A DNA stretch of 39,702 nt from Phoronis australis (taxonomy: Eukaryota; Phoronida; Phoronidae). The stretch is taken from NCBI GenBank assembly GCA_002633005.1, contig NMRA01000026.1, positions 977,934 to 1,017,635 on the forward strand, in the 5' to 3' direction. Both the position numbers and the translations under genes were made by a program. The notes beneath the pieces were generated by a model, which searched no databases, was not told where the DNA came from, and was given only the letters and a program-made list of their open reading frames with translations. Shown here piece by piece: positions 1-9,735 of the stretch. The stretch's first letter is position 1, and each line of letters begins with the position of its first letter.

Positions 1-219
1 CACCGATCTCTGGCCCCGGTGGACTTGTTCCACTACACCCAGGCTCGACAGTTGGGCAGGTACAGAGGCGACCCCAACCAGCTGGTGTCCGGCCACTTGG
101 CGGTGACTATGCCCAGTCTGTTTGGAGAGAAAGACTATAATTTGGGCAAAATCAACAAGGTGTTCACTGCCCAGTGGCTATCTAGCAAACAGGTGGTGAT
201 GGGTACAAAGTGCAATAAG
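1..219 (+). CDS. DCAF12: DCAF12 exon a (5'-partial, window edge)
   Basis: Open from base 1 in frame 1, giving 73 residues that end in GTKCNK just before the donor AAG|GTACTG. The block matches the family segment around NKVFASQWL and GTKCN, the lead-in to the first propeller blade. The exon's true 5' end is outside the window. Confidence 0.93.
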
Positions 220-3200
220 GTACTGTATGCATTGTTTTAATTATTACGCTTTTTCTGTTGCTGTGTACTTAGCGTGAGGCTCATGCCTGTAACATCTCGC
301 CAACATCAGTCTGACATAATTTAGCAAAATTGTCCTTCCTCCTATTGCATATAGGTTTCGAATATTGTTGCAATTGCCCACAGTTTCTCAAAACATTGTC
401 TGATGGTGGCCAGGCCTTTATGCAGCGTATGTCCTGAGCATCCAAATGGACGCCCTAGCACTAATCTGGACTCCCTGGCAAGGATGCCCAATGTATCATT
501 TGGCCGCCCGCTGTCAATAGGAACCTTTCAAGTTTGGACTCACACATTGTAATGAATACTAGGAAGCCTCTGAAGGCTCACAGTGGGCTCTTTTTTCAAA
601 GCAGGAAGAAATATACAGTGTATATACAAAGTATATGCATTGTTGCTATTTTGACACTTGATTGACAGCATTGTAAAAGTCTTGGTCTACACAGTTTTTT
701 TTAGTAAAAATGCTCACCATAGAAGGCTGTAAAAACCTTGATCTATGCATTTTTTGTAACAAAATCTGTGTGTTTGGGGGTATTGCTGGGAGTGGGGGGT
801 TACGTGTCGGAATCATGGACGCCCTGGAATATTGGGAACCCCATTTTGGACACCCTATTTTCAAAATCCTGGATAAAGGCCTGATGGTGGCTATGGCACA
901 GCACTTAAGAATGATAAATCATTTATTTAGGACTCTGCCACTTATGTTTTTTGTTTAATTAAAAAATAAACTTAAAAGGTTCACTTGTAAACCATATCAT
1001 GTCTTAAGTTGCTTAGATTTTACTGTAGTATTAGAATAATGCACAGGCATGTGTGCCTAGTCGTGGGTTATCAGCGCGCTCAGTGATCCCATGTGGCTGT
1101 CTTGAACGAGATGTTTTGTCCTTTTTATCAATTTTCACTGATTTAATAGTTAATAGTTAAGTGGAATTCATGTCAACAACTTCTATGTCGAAATGGTTAA
1201 AGTTAAGTTTCCTGCTTGTAATATTTTAGATAATCTCTCCTCGGCTTTACTCAGCAAAATAGTTTTTGTCTGTTGTCGCATTTGCAAAGTAAGTTTTCGC
1301 GAAAAGTCATTTTTGTTGAGAAATTTGAGAACATGAAATTTCTCCTGTCTGTCATGTTGTGTCCTATACTGAAGAATTTTCACAATATTGCTTTGTTGTT
1401 CTACAGATCATGGTACTGGACCTGGTCAGTGGTCAGCTGGAGCATATACACAGTCTGAAGAGTAGCGATGAGAGTATACCAGCGGAGTGTCCCTGTGGTA
1501 TACACTCCATAGTCATCAATCCATCCAAGAGTCTTGTAGCCACTGGGGCGGAGTACACCAACGACCTGGCTATCTATCGTCTGCCGACCTTTGATCCTGT
1601 CTGTCTAGGGGAGGTATGATGATTTCGCATGGCGTGCATGTCATGAGGCTAGGTTCATACGATTGCAGGGGGTCATGGGAGTGAAAAGCAAATGAGTTTT
1701 ACGCGTAAAATCATGACCTTACTAATGCGGAGAAGTAACATGGCCACTATTGTTTGGATAAGTAATGGGAGAAAGTTACCCAGAATTCCCGGTCATGAGG
1801 AGTGAGCACTAAGCAGAGTTCACTGGCGTAACAGCTTTCCGTCATGTCTTGGAAGGAATGGAAATTTGCTGGATTGTTAGCGAGGTGAAGATGCCAGTAA
1901 TTTTCGTTGTAAACGGAATTGGCTGCTGGGAAAACAGTGTTTTGTCTGATGACTTTGGTGAATCCACGATCTTTTTGATTTGGAAGCAAATGCTCTGCCT
2001 CTAGACCACGCTGTGCATTTCATTTGATTTTCTTATTGCTCTGTTCTTGTCTGTGACAGCTTCCAATTTATACTTGCTATATTTTTGTTTTAATGTTTCA
2101 GGGAGGTCACACAGATTGGATATTTGATATCAAATGGTTGGACGACCAATTTTTAGTCACAGGTAGGTAGACTCCAACAGTTACAGCTAAAGCAGCGTTT
2201 AGCGCGGTTTGGGATGGTAAAAATTGTCATAGCTTGCTAAGTGAACAATCCGAATCCATGTCTTAAAATGGGCAAAAATTGCAATTTATCATAGGGAAGT
2301 GTGTCATTTTTTGCTTTTAACATTATTTTCCAGAAAAGCTTGTACATATGATTGCTTGAAATATACCTTTTTATGGTCGATGCGTAAAGAAACATATCCC
2401 AGATTTTGTAGCAAACTTGCGTGAGCACAATAAGACAGACGTTTCTCAATATATGTTGGCAAAACACGTTCTCAAATGACAATTTATCGTTATTTTTATT
2501 TAATATTAACATAAAGAGCCTTTCAATTTTTAGTGAATACCACTTACCATAACATTGAAAAATCGTTCTCAAATTAGTCCTGTAGTCAAACTGGATGTAA
2601 TTCCAGGTTGGCGAAAAAAATGGCAGTTCAGTATTGCTGGAGACAAGGATCTACAAGTTGGCTTGTTGTAGCATGTCGTTTTATGTGCCATGTATGGAGT
2701 AATGAACTGTCAGTTCTTTGCAAACCAAAAAGAAAACATTCATTTGTCGAGTAACAAACTGAGTCCAGTTTTGGAATGATAACGGGTCTAAATCGAAATA
2801 TTACTTTCTTGGACGTAATGCAAATTTGTTGCCACTTGAAAACATAATGATGAGAGAACCTCAACCCTTCTGTGGTAGACTCCGCTCTGTGGGCCTATGT
2901 TGTCAAATGTGGGAAGTCGAGTCTTAGCTACGGCAGTTGAATGTAATTTCGATTTTACTTTCTGAATTGCTTGCGTTAATGTGGCGCGTGAAGGCAGTCG
3001 TCATGACTGAGTCCTGTTCATAAAATGTCACGCTAGTGGACAACAGTGTAAGTGTATGCCGTTTTTCCTAAATTCCTATTACTGCAGGTTCCAGGGACAA
3101 CCACATGGCACTGTGGTGTATAAAGGACGACGAGGACTGTAGCTACCCCTGTATGAAGAGTCTTCACGTTCCTGAGTACAGCATACAGAAGCCTGTTATA

Positions 3201-5895
3201 GTTAAGTCGTGTAAAAAGGCGGAGAAAGTGCGGGCACTCGCTTACAATGAGCCTGGGCAGGTAACGAGAAGATGAAATCGTGCTACGTTACAAATGAAAT
3301 ATCTTGGAGATGCTTTGACATCTGTTTTTAGCAGCTATCCTATAGATGGCGCTGCATCTCACCAACGTATGTCAAGATGATAGGAGCTGTGAAGCCCATA
3401 GTTTTCTCAAAGATATTGCTCTGATCGATTATTTTTCGGAAATAGGTGTGCGGAGTGCAAGACCAAATTTCTGTCACTTTCATGAAACAGACTCTTAGTT
3501 TCCGAGGAATAAGTAAAAAAAATGTGTCGTGATCTCCACAAAACTTTCAGAATATGCATTTTCTCTAAATGAGGGTTGCACCTCTGGAACTGCATACTAG
3601 GCGATTGGTGCATTAGCACTGAATGGCTACCTCTATCTCTAGAACTGTTCCATGTATTTGTAGGAGATTGGTGAGTTGTCTCTAAATGACTACATGTATT
3701 GCTAGGACTGTTTCATGTATTTGTAAGAGATTGGTGCGTTATCTTTGAATCGCTACCTGTATCGCATCCTCTTACATTAAATGGCTCTGTTGTAGTATTT
3801 ATTCAGTACACTGAAGCAAGTCCTTTAGCTTCAACTACTAAACTCCATCTGTCTCCCAGTCTTCTACCCAAATTATAATAATGCACTTACATAATGATTG
3901 GCTAAGAAAAATCACATGATCTTATCTAACCCTATCATTGACTGCTACGATCTGATTTTCCTGGAATTCCCAGAACAAAAAAGATAAACATGTATCATAT
4001 ATATCACGTAGGTATCAAAGGTGCAGGTAAACATGGTTGATGCCTTGATTTAAAAGTTAAAATGCACAAATTTTGGGCAACTTCAATGGAACTTACTCTA
4101 CAAATTACGTAATCAATATTATTCTGTCAATATGATATTGATGCGTTATCTCTGAATAGCTATCTGTATCGAGGGGTCTGTTTCACATATTTGTAGGAGA
4201 TAGGTTGCGATATTTCAGAATAACTACCTGTATCTCTGGGACTGTTTCATGTATTCATAGGAGATTGGTGCTTTGTCTCAGAATAGCTACCTGTATCTCT
4301 GCGACTGTTTCGCGTATTTGTAGGAGATTGGTGCGTTATCTCTGAATGACTACCTGTATCGCTGGGACTATTTCGTGTATTTGTAGGAGATTGGTGCACT
4401 ATCTCTTAATGGCTATCTGCATCTCTGGGACATCGGTACATTCAAACAGAAACAGCACAAGAAACTGACCTACACTCGGGAGAATGTATGCATGGCATAC
4501 AGTTCACAGAGAGGTCTGTACGCGCTGGGGTCGCAGTCTCATGTGACTCTATTGGACCCGCGGACGATGAAGAATTCGCAGTGTATTCTATCGAAGCAGA
4601 GGAGATGTGGTGGGTTTTTAAGGACATGTGAGACCTCGTAGACGTGTCGGTATATTTCACCAAATATCTAGAAAATTACAGATTTTAACTAGTAGCATTT
4701 GATTTTTGACTTTATCTTTTTCTAATGACATACCAGGTGGTCTTAAGTCTTGGGCGTACTTCAATTTAAATGTACATAATTTTCAAAGCGCTTATTTAAG
4801 CAAGTACTGTTCCAAAACAAGATTCGGATTCTTGTTTTTCTTATTATTATTATGTACTTTGCAGGTATTCGTTCAGTGAGTTTCAACGAGAACGTTGTTA
4901 CCATTGGTACAGGTGCAGGCGCGGTGCTGTTCCATGACATCAGGGCGCGTAAATACCTAGAGTGCAGCTGCGGACACGCCTGTATGCTCACCGCTGGCAA
5001 GGGATGGCTGGTCAGTTAGTTATAATAACGTTTCAGTGGCTGTGGCTTATTCAAGTATGGCCAATGTAAAGTGATTTTTGACGAGTGGCAAACCTTAAGC
5101 CTTAGGCTCATTTCACTGACCATTAATTTAAACGAATAAATAAAACAAATATACAGAGCAGTAATGGTACAGTAATTCTTCAGTTCAGGCTATGCGTAAA
5201 GCAGTCTCAACACAAAGGTCTTTTTCTAGATGAAACAATTTTAAGTCTAAAGAAGGCACGGGAGACTTAACAAACTTATTTTGCAAAATCAAAGTTCATA
5301 AAGCTATGTGTTGTTGACATTTTCCCACTTCAGGCTGATTACGGATGAGTTGAACTTTTTTAAAACCATGTACTTGTATTATCTTATGTTTCAAGGCAGT
5401 GTCATCGCATTATTTTCTTTACAATATATCACCTGGAATTCCCTCAGATGATCAACTGCTTTGAAAACACCGTGCTGTGACCGGAAGCAATTTAATGGGC
5501 CTAGTCTGAAGCAGGAGTAGTCAGTTCTTCTCAAGGCTGGAAATCATTTCAAATCTGAGGAAAGAACTAGATAAGCCATGTTTAATGTTGGGTTTTGACA
5601 GAGGATGCTTGTTTATTGCCCCAGCCTTCAAATTCACACATCTGTTGAGTGGCAAGTTCCCAATCTCGATTGATGTACAAGAAATATTCCAACAGTTTGA
5701 TTTTTTTGGATTGTTGACGATTTTGTTTTTTTTGGACAGCTCCATGACGACACTTATCGGGACTTCTTCACCGACCAAGAGTACCCCAACGCCATCTACA
5801 CGCACTGCTATGACGAATCAGGCACCAAGCTGTTCACAGCTGGAGGTCCACTGCCGGCGGGACTCTGGGGAAATTATGGTGCAGTGTGGCAGTGA
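1..5895 (+). CDS. DCAF12: DCAF12, DDB1- and CUL4-associated factor 12 (partial, last seven exons)
   Basis: Exons 1-219, 1407-1613, 2102-2162, 3088-3260, 4387-4609, 4865-5010 and 5740-5895 join in frame with GT-AG borders into 394 residues. The vertebrate protein is about 450, so roughly the first 60 residues lie left of the window. Conserved blocks include [36 protein letters not shown], a SRDN start of a WD blade, [39 protein letters not shown]-like [19 protein letters not shown] and the C-terminal GGPLPAG. Family knowledge: DCAF12 is a WD40 beta-propeller that bridges DDB1-CUL4 to substrates with a C-terminal double-glutamate degron. It ends in GNYGAVWQ, as the family does just before its stop. 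The gene converges on PTAR1. Its fifth exon begins at the last unit of an array of acceptor-like repeats. Identity is secure from peptide similarity; a DCAF12-like paralogue is the only alternative. Confidence 0.95.
220..1406 (+). other. DCAF12 intron, no recognised gene
   Basis: About 1.2 kb of AT-rich intron between exons a and b. Reading frames here are short and show no conserved motif. I see no clear repeat or RNA gene. Confidence 0.6.
1407..1613 (+). CDS. DCAF12: DCAF12 exon b
   Basis: Acceptor CTACAG, donor GAG|GTATGA, 69 codons, phase 0 on both sides. It encodes [10 protein letters not shown] through [16 protein letters not shown], the first WD blade, with the diagnostic [15 protein letters not shown] and LAIYRLPT motifs. 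Confidence 0.95.
1614..3087 (+). other. DCAF12 introns around the 61-base exon c
   Basis: Two introns, 1614-2101 and 2163-3087. Neither shows a coding segment I can support; the minus-strand frames at 2237-2572 and 2628-2864 have no family resemblance. Confidence 0.6.
2102..2162 (+). CDS. DCAF12: DCAF12 exon c
   Basis: Short 61-base exon between TTTCAG and G|GTAGGT, encoding [20 protein letters not shown] with a split glycine. It matches the family's HKDWIFSIAW segment. Phase 0 in, phase 1 out. Confidence 0.93.
3088..3260 (+). CDS. DCAF12: DCAF12 exon d
   Basis: Acceptor CTGCAG, donor CAG|GTAACG. It completes the split Gly, then [16 protein letters not shown] and ends with [12 protein letters not shown], matching the family's GSRDGSMGLWEV and KVRALAFNNKNKE blocks. 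Two residue-poor segments between these differ from vertebrates. Confidence 0.94.
3344..3352 (+). promoter_or_regulatory. AGATGGCGC, CTCF-core-like word
   Basis: The context TATAGATGGCGCTGC fits the AGRTGGCGC core shared by insect and vertebrate CTCF sites. It is a single short match in a DCAF12 intron and may occur by chance. Confidence 0.25.
3600..4430 (+). repeat. 63-bp array of exon-5-like decoy splice acceptors
   Basis: Units begin at 3601, 3664, 3727, 4134, 4197, 4261, 4324 and finally 4387, the real DCAF12 exon e. Each holds about 44 bases resembling the exon start (GAGATTGGTGCG...), then about 19 bases ending in a copy of the acceptor (GTATTTGTAG). Spacing is 63 bases apart from one 64-base unit. 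The acceptor AG is intact before units 3601, 3664, 4197, 4261 and 4324, shifted before 3727 and absent before 4134. The unit is 21 codons long and its acceptor TAG is an in-frame stop in unshifted units. About 360 bases of unrelated sequence (3776-4133) interrupt the array. Confidence 0.9.
4387..4609 (+). CDS. DCAF12: DCAF12 exon e, starting at the last unit of a 63-bp array
   Basis: Begins [17 protein letters not shown] and runs through [20 protein letters not shown] to a split Gly before G|GTGGGT. The start is fixed by similarity to the family's ELGAVSLDGYFHLW and by continuity with exon d in phase 0. Its first 44 bases and the preceding acceptor recur upstream as decoys; those copies read into an in-frame stop. 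Confidence 0.93.
4865..5010 (+). CDS. DCAF12: DCAF12 exon f
   Basis: Acceptor TTTGCAG, donor CTG|GTCAGT. It encodes [19 protein letters not shown], then [12 protein letters not shown] and TAGKGWL, matching the family's GIRSVSFYEHIITVGTG and LTTGKGWL. The stretch between is shorter than in vertebrates. Confidence 0.95.
5011..5739 (+). other. Last DCAF12 intron
   Basis: 729 bases between GTCAGT and GGACAG. Only AT-rich sequence and a T-rich tract before the acceptor are visible. Confidence 0.6.
5740..5895 (+). CDS. DCAF12: DCAF12 terminal exon with stop
   Basis: Acceptor GGACAG follows a T-rich tract. It encodes [20 protein letters not shown], then [20 protein letters not shown] and ends GNYGAVWQ-stop (TGA at 5893-5895). 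The vertebrate protein ends with the same GNYxxxW pattern, so this is the true C-terminus. An apparent donor (ATG|GTGCAG) just before it need not be used. Confidence 0.95.
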   Translation, partial: LHDDTYRDFFTDQEYPNAIYTHCYDESGTKLFTAGGPLPAGLWGNYGAVWQ

Positions 5896-6469
5896 CCCTG
5901 TGAAAACTTGATGAAAATAATTATGGTAGTGTTGACCTTTGACACAGAGTTCATGCCGTGTGATTGGATGGTTAGTAACACCATGTGTGATTGAGTGAAC
6001 ATATGTCTGCTGTGCGGAATTGAATACCATGCTTTGCTTTCTGTTTTGATGTCCTCTGGATGGAGTTTGTCTAACAGAAGTGCCATAAATACTCGTTCAT
6101 TTTTTAAAGTTAGGCTTCAAAGATGGGAGTTATATAACTGAGGCAAAATACGTATAGTTTCAGGCTGGAGAGGGGTTGTTATGTTATTACTGTGGTAGTC
6201 ATATATTGATATACATTGTACACATTAAGTGCTTATGGCGTGTCTCTTTAACATCTCGTATTGACATCACTGCCGGGAACTGCGACTGCATTAGGCAGAG
6301 ACCGTCTTAATGTAATTCCCTTTTTGTTGCTAATAATGTCATTTTGTTTGTAAACACCAGTTTTTATCCATAAGATTGTTTATGTCTTAACTGGTGTTGA
6401 CTATCACTCATTGTATACTGTAGGTGCTGTGTATTACCTGGTCCACTTATGACATTCAACTTGGTACGC

Positions 6470-6491
6470 GCCCACGCGTTTATGCGTGGGC
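6470..6491. repeat. Short GC-rich palindrome
   Basis: GCCCACGC and GCGTGGGC flank six bases (GTTTAT), forming a perfect 8-bp stem in the presumed DCAF12 3' UTR. A looser relative (ACCCAC...GTGGGT) is at about 25346-25368. It could be an RNA hairpin or part of a repeat. Confidence 0.4.
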
Positions 6492-6639
6492 TCGTTATAT
6501 CTTCGTCCCTATTCGTCCGTCCAATCATCTGTTGCTGTATCTTCCAAACCTCGTGATGTACGTTCATGAAATCTGCATGCGTATTCCTTTCATGGAAATA
6601 ACGGCATGAGCGAATTTTTGGCTGGATCCAACTACCGGT

Positions 6640-7390
6640 GTTGCTCCTGGTGGCAGTTTTTGTGTTTTACAGCCTCCGATTCTTTCGAGTTCCTAAATGG
6701 ATTTTCATGAAATTTGACCAATATGTATCTGTTAGGGAGACGGCAGCACTTTTCTGTTGGATGTGACGTATTTTGCACCACCTAATGGCTATTGTTTCTT
6801 GTTTTCCTGTTTTTTTTTTGCCAGTCGCCTCTCCTACCTGCCAAACCACTCCAAGGATGATCATGAAATAGACACGTTCCTGCTTGAACGAGGACAGCTT
6901 ACTATAATTTCGGATGACTCCGACTACTGTGTTGGCGTCTAGTGGAATTTTTTTTTGTGTCCATGGTTGTGTCTCCTAAACCCTCAGCAGGATCTTCGTG
7001 GAATTTGGGAAGTGGATTTGTGTGAATGTAACAAGGGATGAAGACGACTTTTGGATGTATCTGACTATCATTGTGTCCCCTTATGGCAAATGTGTTTTTT
7101 TTACATTTTCCTCTGTATCTTCGGAGTGCTTTAACAGATTTTCATGAATTTTGGCAATATGTTTCCATTAAAGAGATGATAATACCTTCCCACTGCCACC
7201 TATTGGCCTTTTTTATTTTTTGAGTTTTTGTCACCAGCCTTTCTCTTGTGTAGGCATCATTGTGAAAACTGGCATGCGTTTCTTACAGGAAGTACATACC
7301 TGATGATGATTTTCAGACATGTCCGAGTGCTGTGGCACCCTCTAGTGGCAATTGTTTTCTGCCTGTTGCTAAATATCTATGAAATTCTTT
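6640..7390 (+). repeat. Array of diverged ~120-155-bp monomers
   Basis: A composite unit recurs about five times: (C)TAGTGGCAATTTTT, a T-rich stretch, TCTCCTAAACC, GGATTTTCATGAAATTTGG, a GGGATGA-type purine run, and TTTTGGATGTGAC...TTGTG. Monomer anchors (GTGGCA-like) lie near 6651, 6785, 6940, 7084, 7203 and 7345. Related monomers occur at 16580-17290. Copies are strongly diverged, so the array is old. Family unknown to me. Confidence 0.7.
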
Positions 7391-8059
7391 GTCTTGTGGG
7401 AGAAAAAGTGACGAAGTGGAAAGCAATCGAAAGATCATTTTTTGAAATTTGAAACTAAAAGAAAATGCTGTGATATCAACTGAAATCAGAAATCGTTTCG
7501 AACAAATACCTGGTGAACAGGTTGAATTCTGTTACAGAGGCAGAGAACCACGTTCAGTATTGCAATTTAGTCTGTTTATGGCATTCCAGACCTCTTTAAA
7601 TGGAATGTTATCAATGAGCGAACGTTACAATCCAGGGTCCCGTTTTATCGAAGGTCTGGCATGGCCAAGATGATCTTATGCTCAGTTTTTATTGGAAAAC
7701 AGTTTATTAATGTGGATTACAAAGTTGGACTTTCAACTTGTATGTGAACTACAATCGCGTAGCAATGATTCTTTTTCAAAAAATGTACCTTAACCTTTGC
7801 AAAAACATGGCCACAACCTTACTAACATGGGTCTCTGGTTCATTCTACGTTGGTTCGACTCCACAGAAATTGTACAATGTACCTTGTGTGTTTGACAGAG
7901 TCTGCAATTTGCTTACTGTACACATTTGATATTTTCTGGACATGTTAATAGTGTTTGTTGTTAGTTTGTGTACATATTAGTTGACTATTACATTCAAGTT
8001 TTAATTCAATCCTGTTATTTATTTTCCATTGTTGTAACATTGATAAATGTTATTTTATT

Positions 8060-8065
8060 AATAAA
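8060..8065 (+). terminator. AATAAA poly(A) signal, candidate for DCAF12
   Basis: AATAAA is followed by a GT-rich stretch (CTTGTTCTGG, then GGGTTTTGTATTGTTTTG), the usual arrangement of a cleavage site. It would give a 3' UTR of about 2.2 kb that includes the monomer array. A nearer signal may be used instead. Confidence 0.45.
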
Positions 8066-9388
8066 CCTTGTTCTGGCTAACGGGTTTTGTATTGTTTTGT
8101 TAAAAGGAACATTAAACACTGATGTGCGTAACAATCACTTATGATTAAACATGGGCGACGCACCATAGGGGGCTATAGCCCTCCACTTTTTCCAATGCTC
8201 CGGCACCCGTATTAAACATGCATTTTAACCTGTGAATCACAAATCCAGCTTATGAATCACCGTCAAACATGCATTCCAGGAAGTGATCATATCTTACTTT
8301 TACTTAAACAGGAAGCCTACCATACTGTCTTGGGTACCCACCCCAAATCAAAAACAAAACTTTCAAAAACACCCATGCTCAGTTGTAAGTCCACCCCCAA
8401 GTTATACATTCGTGACTTTCACTCCTGTCCTTGCACATTCTCATAATAAAAATTTCAAGTACCAAACCCACAAAGCAAACTGCATTTTCGATATTCTGGC
8501 ATTTCTGATTGGCTCTCGTGCATGTGAAGTAGCTTAATATTATATCAACTGCAGTCTGGATGTTAACTCAAATCGGTCATTTGGGCATCTTTGTTTTCAT
8601 TTCTTAAAATTTTCTTTTCAAAACGACATGCTTGACTTAGCACACACCAATTTTAGTTTCTTAATTCACAGAACCTGGATTAAGTGTGCACCAATACTGT
8701 AACATATTGCATCATATTGCATCATATGTAAGAATTCTATGCTTTACTATCAACGCTCGGAATGACCCACGTACATTATTTAGTTGAAGTGTATATTACA
8801 TAGAGCAGTCTCTTCACATTCACAAGATTTGAACTTATCACTGAAGAATAATCCGTTAACTGACAAACATGGATCAACATTATCAAGTGACAAGTCCCTT
8901 GCATGCAATGATCTTAGAATACAATTCTACAGAAATGCCCAAACCTACAGCTTAGTGATTGTATGTGAACTTGTAAAGTCGTTCTAACATATTGACCTTC
9001 AAATAGTTGGACAGAAACTCTCCTTGTTCCCACATTACGCCAAATATGTCCTTCGAATGTGGCTTTTAAACACTGAATTGGCAAAGCAAAAATGGTAACA
9101 AGAAAAGACGTGTAAGTCGCATCCGACAAGATCAAGATATTTCACGTAAGTAAGACAAAATTCGACTGAAAGGCTGAGTGAACGAACTAGACAAGCAAAT
9201 CAAGGAAACTAATCCGACTTAAGCAGAAATCCAACTTGTGCGTGTCTGACTTATGCAAGTTACATTGTATTGACTAGCAACAGAACTTTAATGCCCAAGA
9301 TGTCCAGAGCTCAGCGATCACGGCGTGTGATTAGAATTTGAAGTTGTAATGGCACAATGTGCACTTCAGAACTGATTCCTGAATATGA

Positions 9389-9530
9389 CACATTCAGTGA
9401 TCGATGGAAACTCCATATGACACTTTCACATTCAATGATCGATGGAAACTCCACATGACACTTTCACATTCAGTGATCGATGGAAACTCCATATGACACT
9501 TTCACATTCAATGATCGATGGAAACTCCAT
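9389..9530. repeat. 38-bp minisatellite, four copies, in the PTAR1 3' UTR
   Basis: Copies start at 9389, 9427, 9465 and 9503 (last one truncated), each with GATCGATGGAAACTCCA. Copies 1 and 3 read CAGTGATC/CCATATG; copies 2 and 4 read CAATGATC/CCACATG or CCATAAC. The alternation implies a 76-bp higher-order unit. The array ends 18 bases from the PTAR1 stop codon. Confidence 0.9.
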
Positions 9531-9548
9531 AACACAGACACTACGGTA

Positions 9549-9735
9549 TCAACTGGGAACAGAGTCAAGTACACCGTACTGTTGACGAATCCACTTTAAG
9601 TAGTGAGCAGACAATCGATTGGGCAGCGTTTCGACAAGATGTTGTTCTCTCAACAGCGCAGCAGGGTCGAGCTGAGCCTTCTTCTGGAGTCCATGTGTTG
9701 ACGACTGTGACAGACGGGAGGACACAACGAAACGT
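9549..9735 (-). CDS. PTAR1: PTAR1 exon 6 and stop
   Basis: Acceptor ATTTTTAG, then 61 codons ending YLKWIRQQYGVLDSVPS-stop (9551-9549). The split Arg completes HRR, the expected family sequence after the last repeat. The C-terminal part lacks obvious motifs. Confidence 0.88.

Larger units (their letters stand above)
5896..9548. other. Spacer between convergent DCAF12 and PTAR1 stops (both 3' UTRs)
   Basis: About 3.65 kb with no coding segment I can support. It holds the presumed DCAF12 3' UTR up to a poly(A) signal near 8060, a ~140-bp monomer array (6640-7390), and the 38-bp minisatellite next to the PTAR1 stop. Small open frames at 7228-7673 and 8252-8537 have no recognisable motif. Confidence 0.6.

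Noticed and set aside
3601-4386. Exon-like units as alternative DCAF12 coding exons
   Set aside because: They end in an in-frame TAG or are frameshifted, and none has a good GT donor, so they cannot act as coding cassettes.
7228-7673. Two adjacent plus-strand frames of 74 codons downstream of DCAF12
   Set aside because: No homology or splice logic; the first falls in the monomer array and both lie in the presumed 3' UTR.
8914-9135. Minus-strand frame downstream of PTAR1 as a separate gene
   Set aside because: No conserved motif, no neighbouring exon in phase, and it lies within the convergent spacer.
9287-9292. Minus-strand ATTAAA as the PTAR1 poly(A) signal
   Set aside because: It is a variant hexamer without a clear GT-rich element beyond it; possible, but not supported enough to list.
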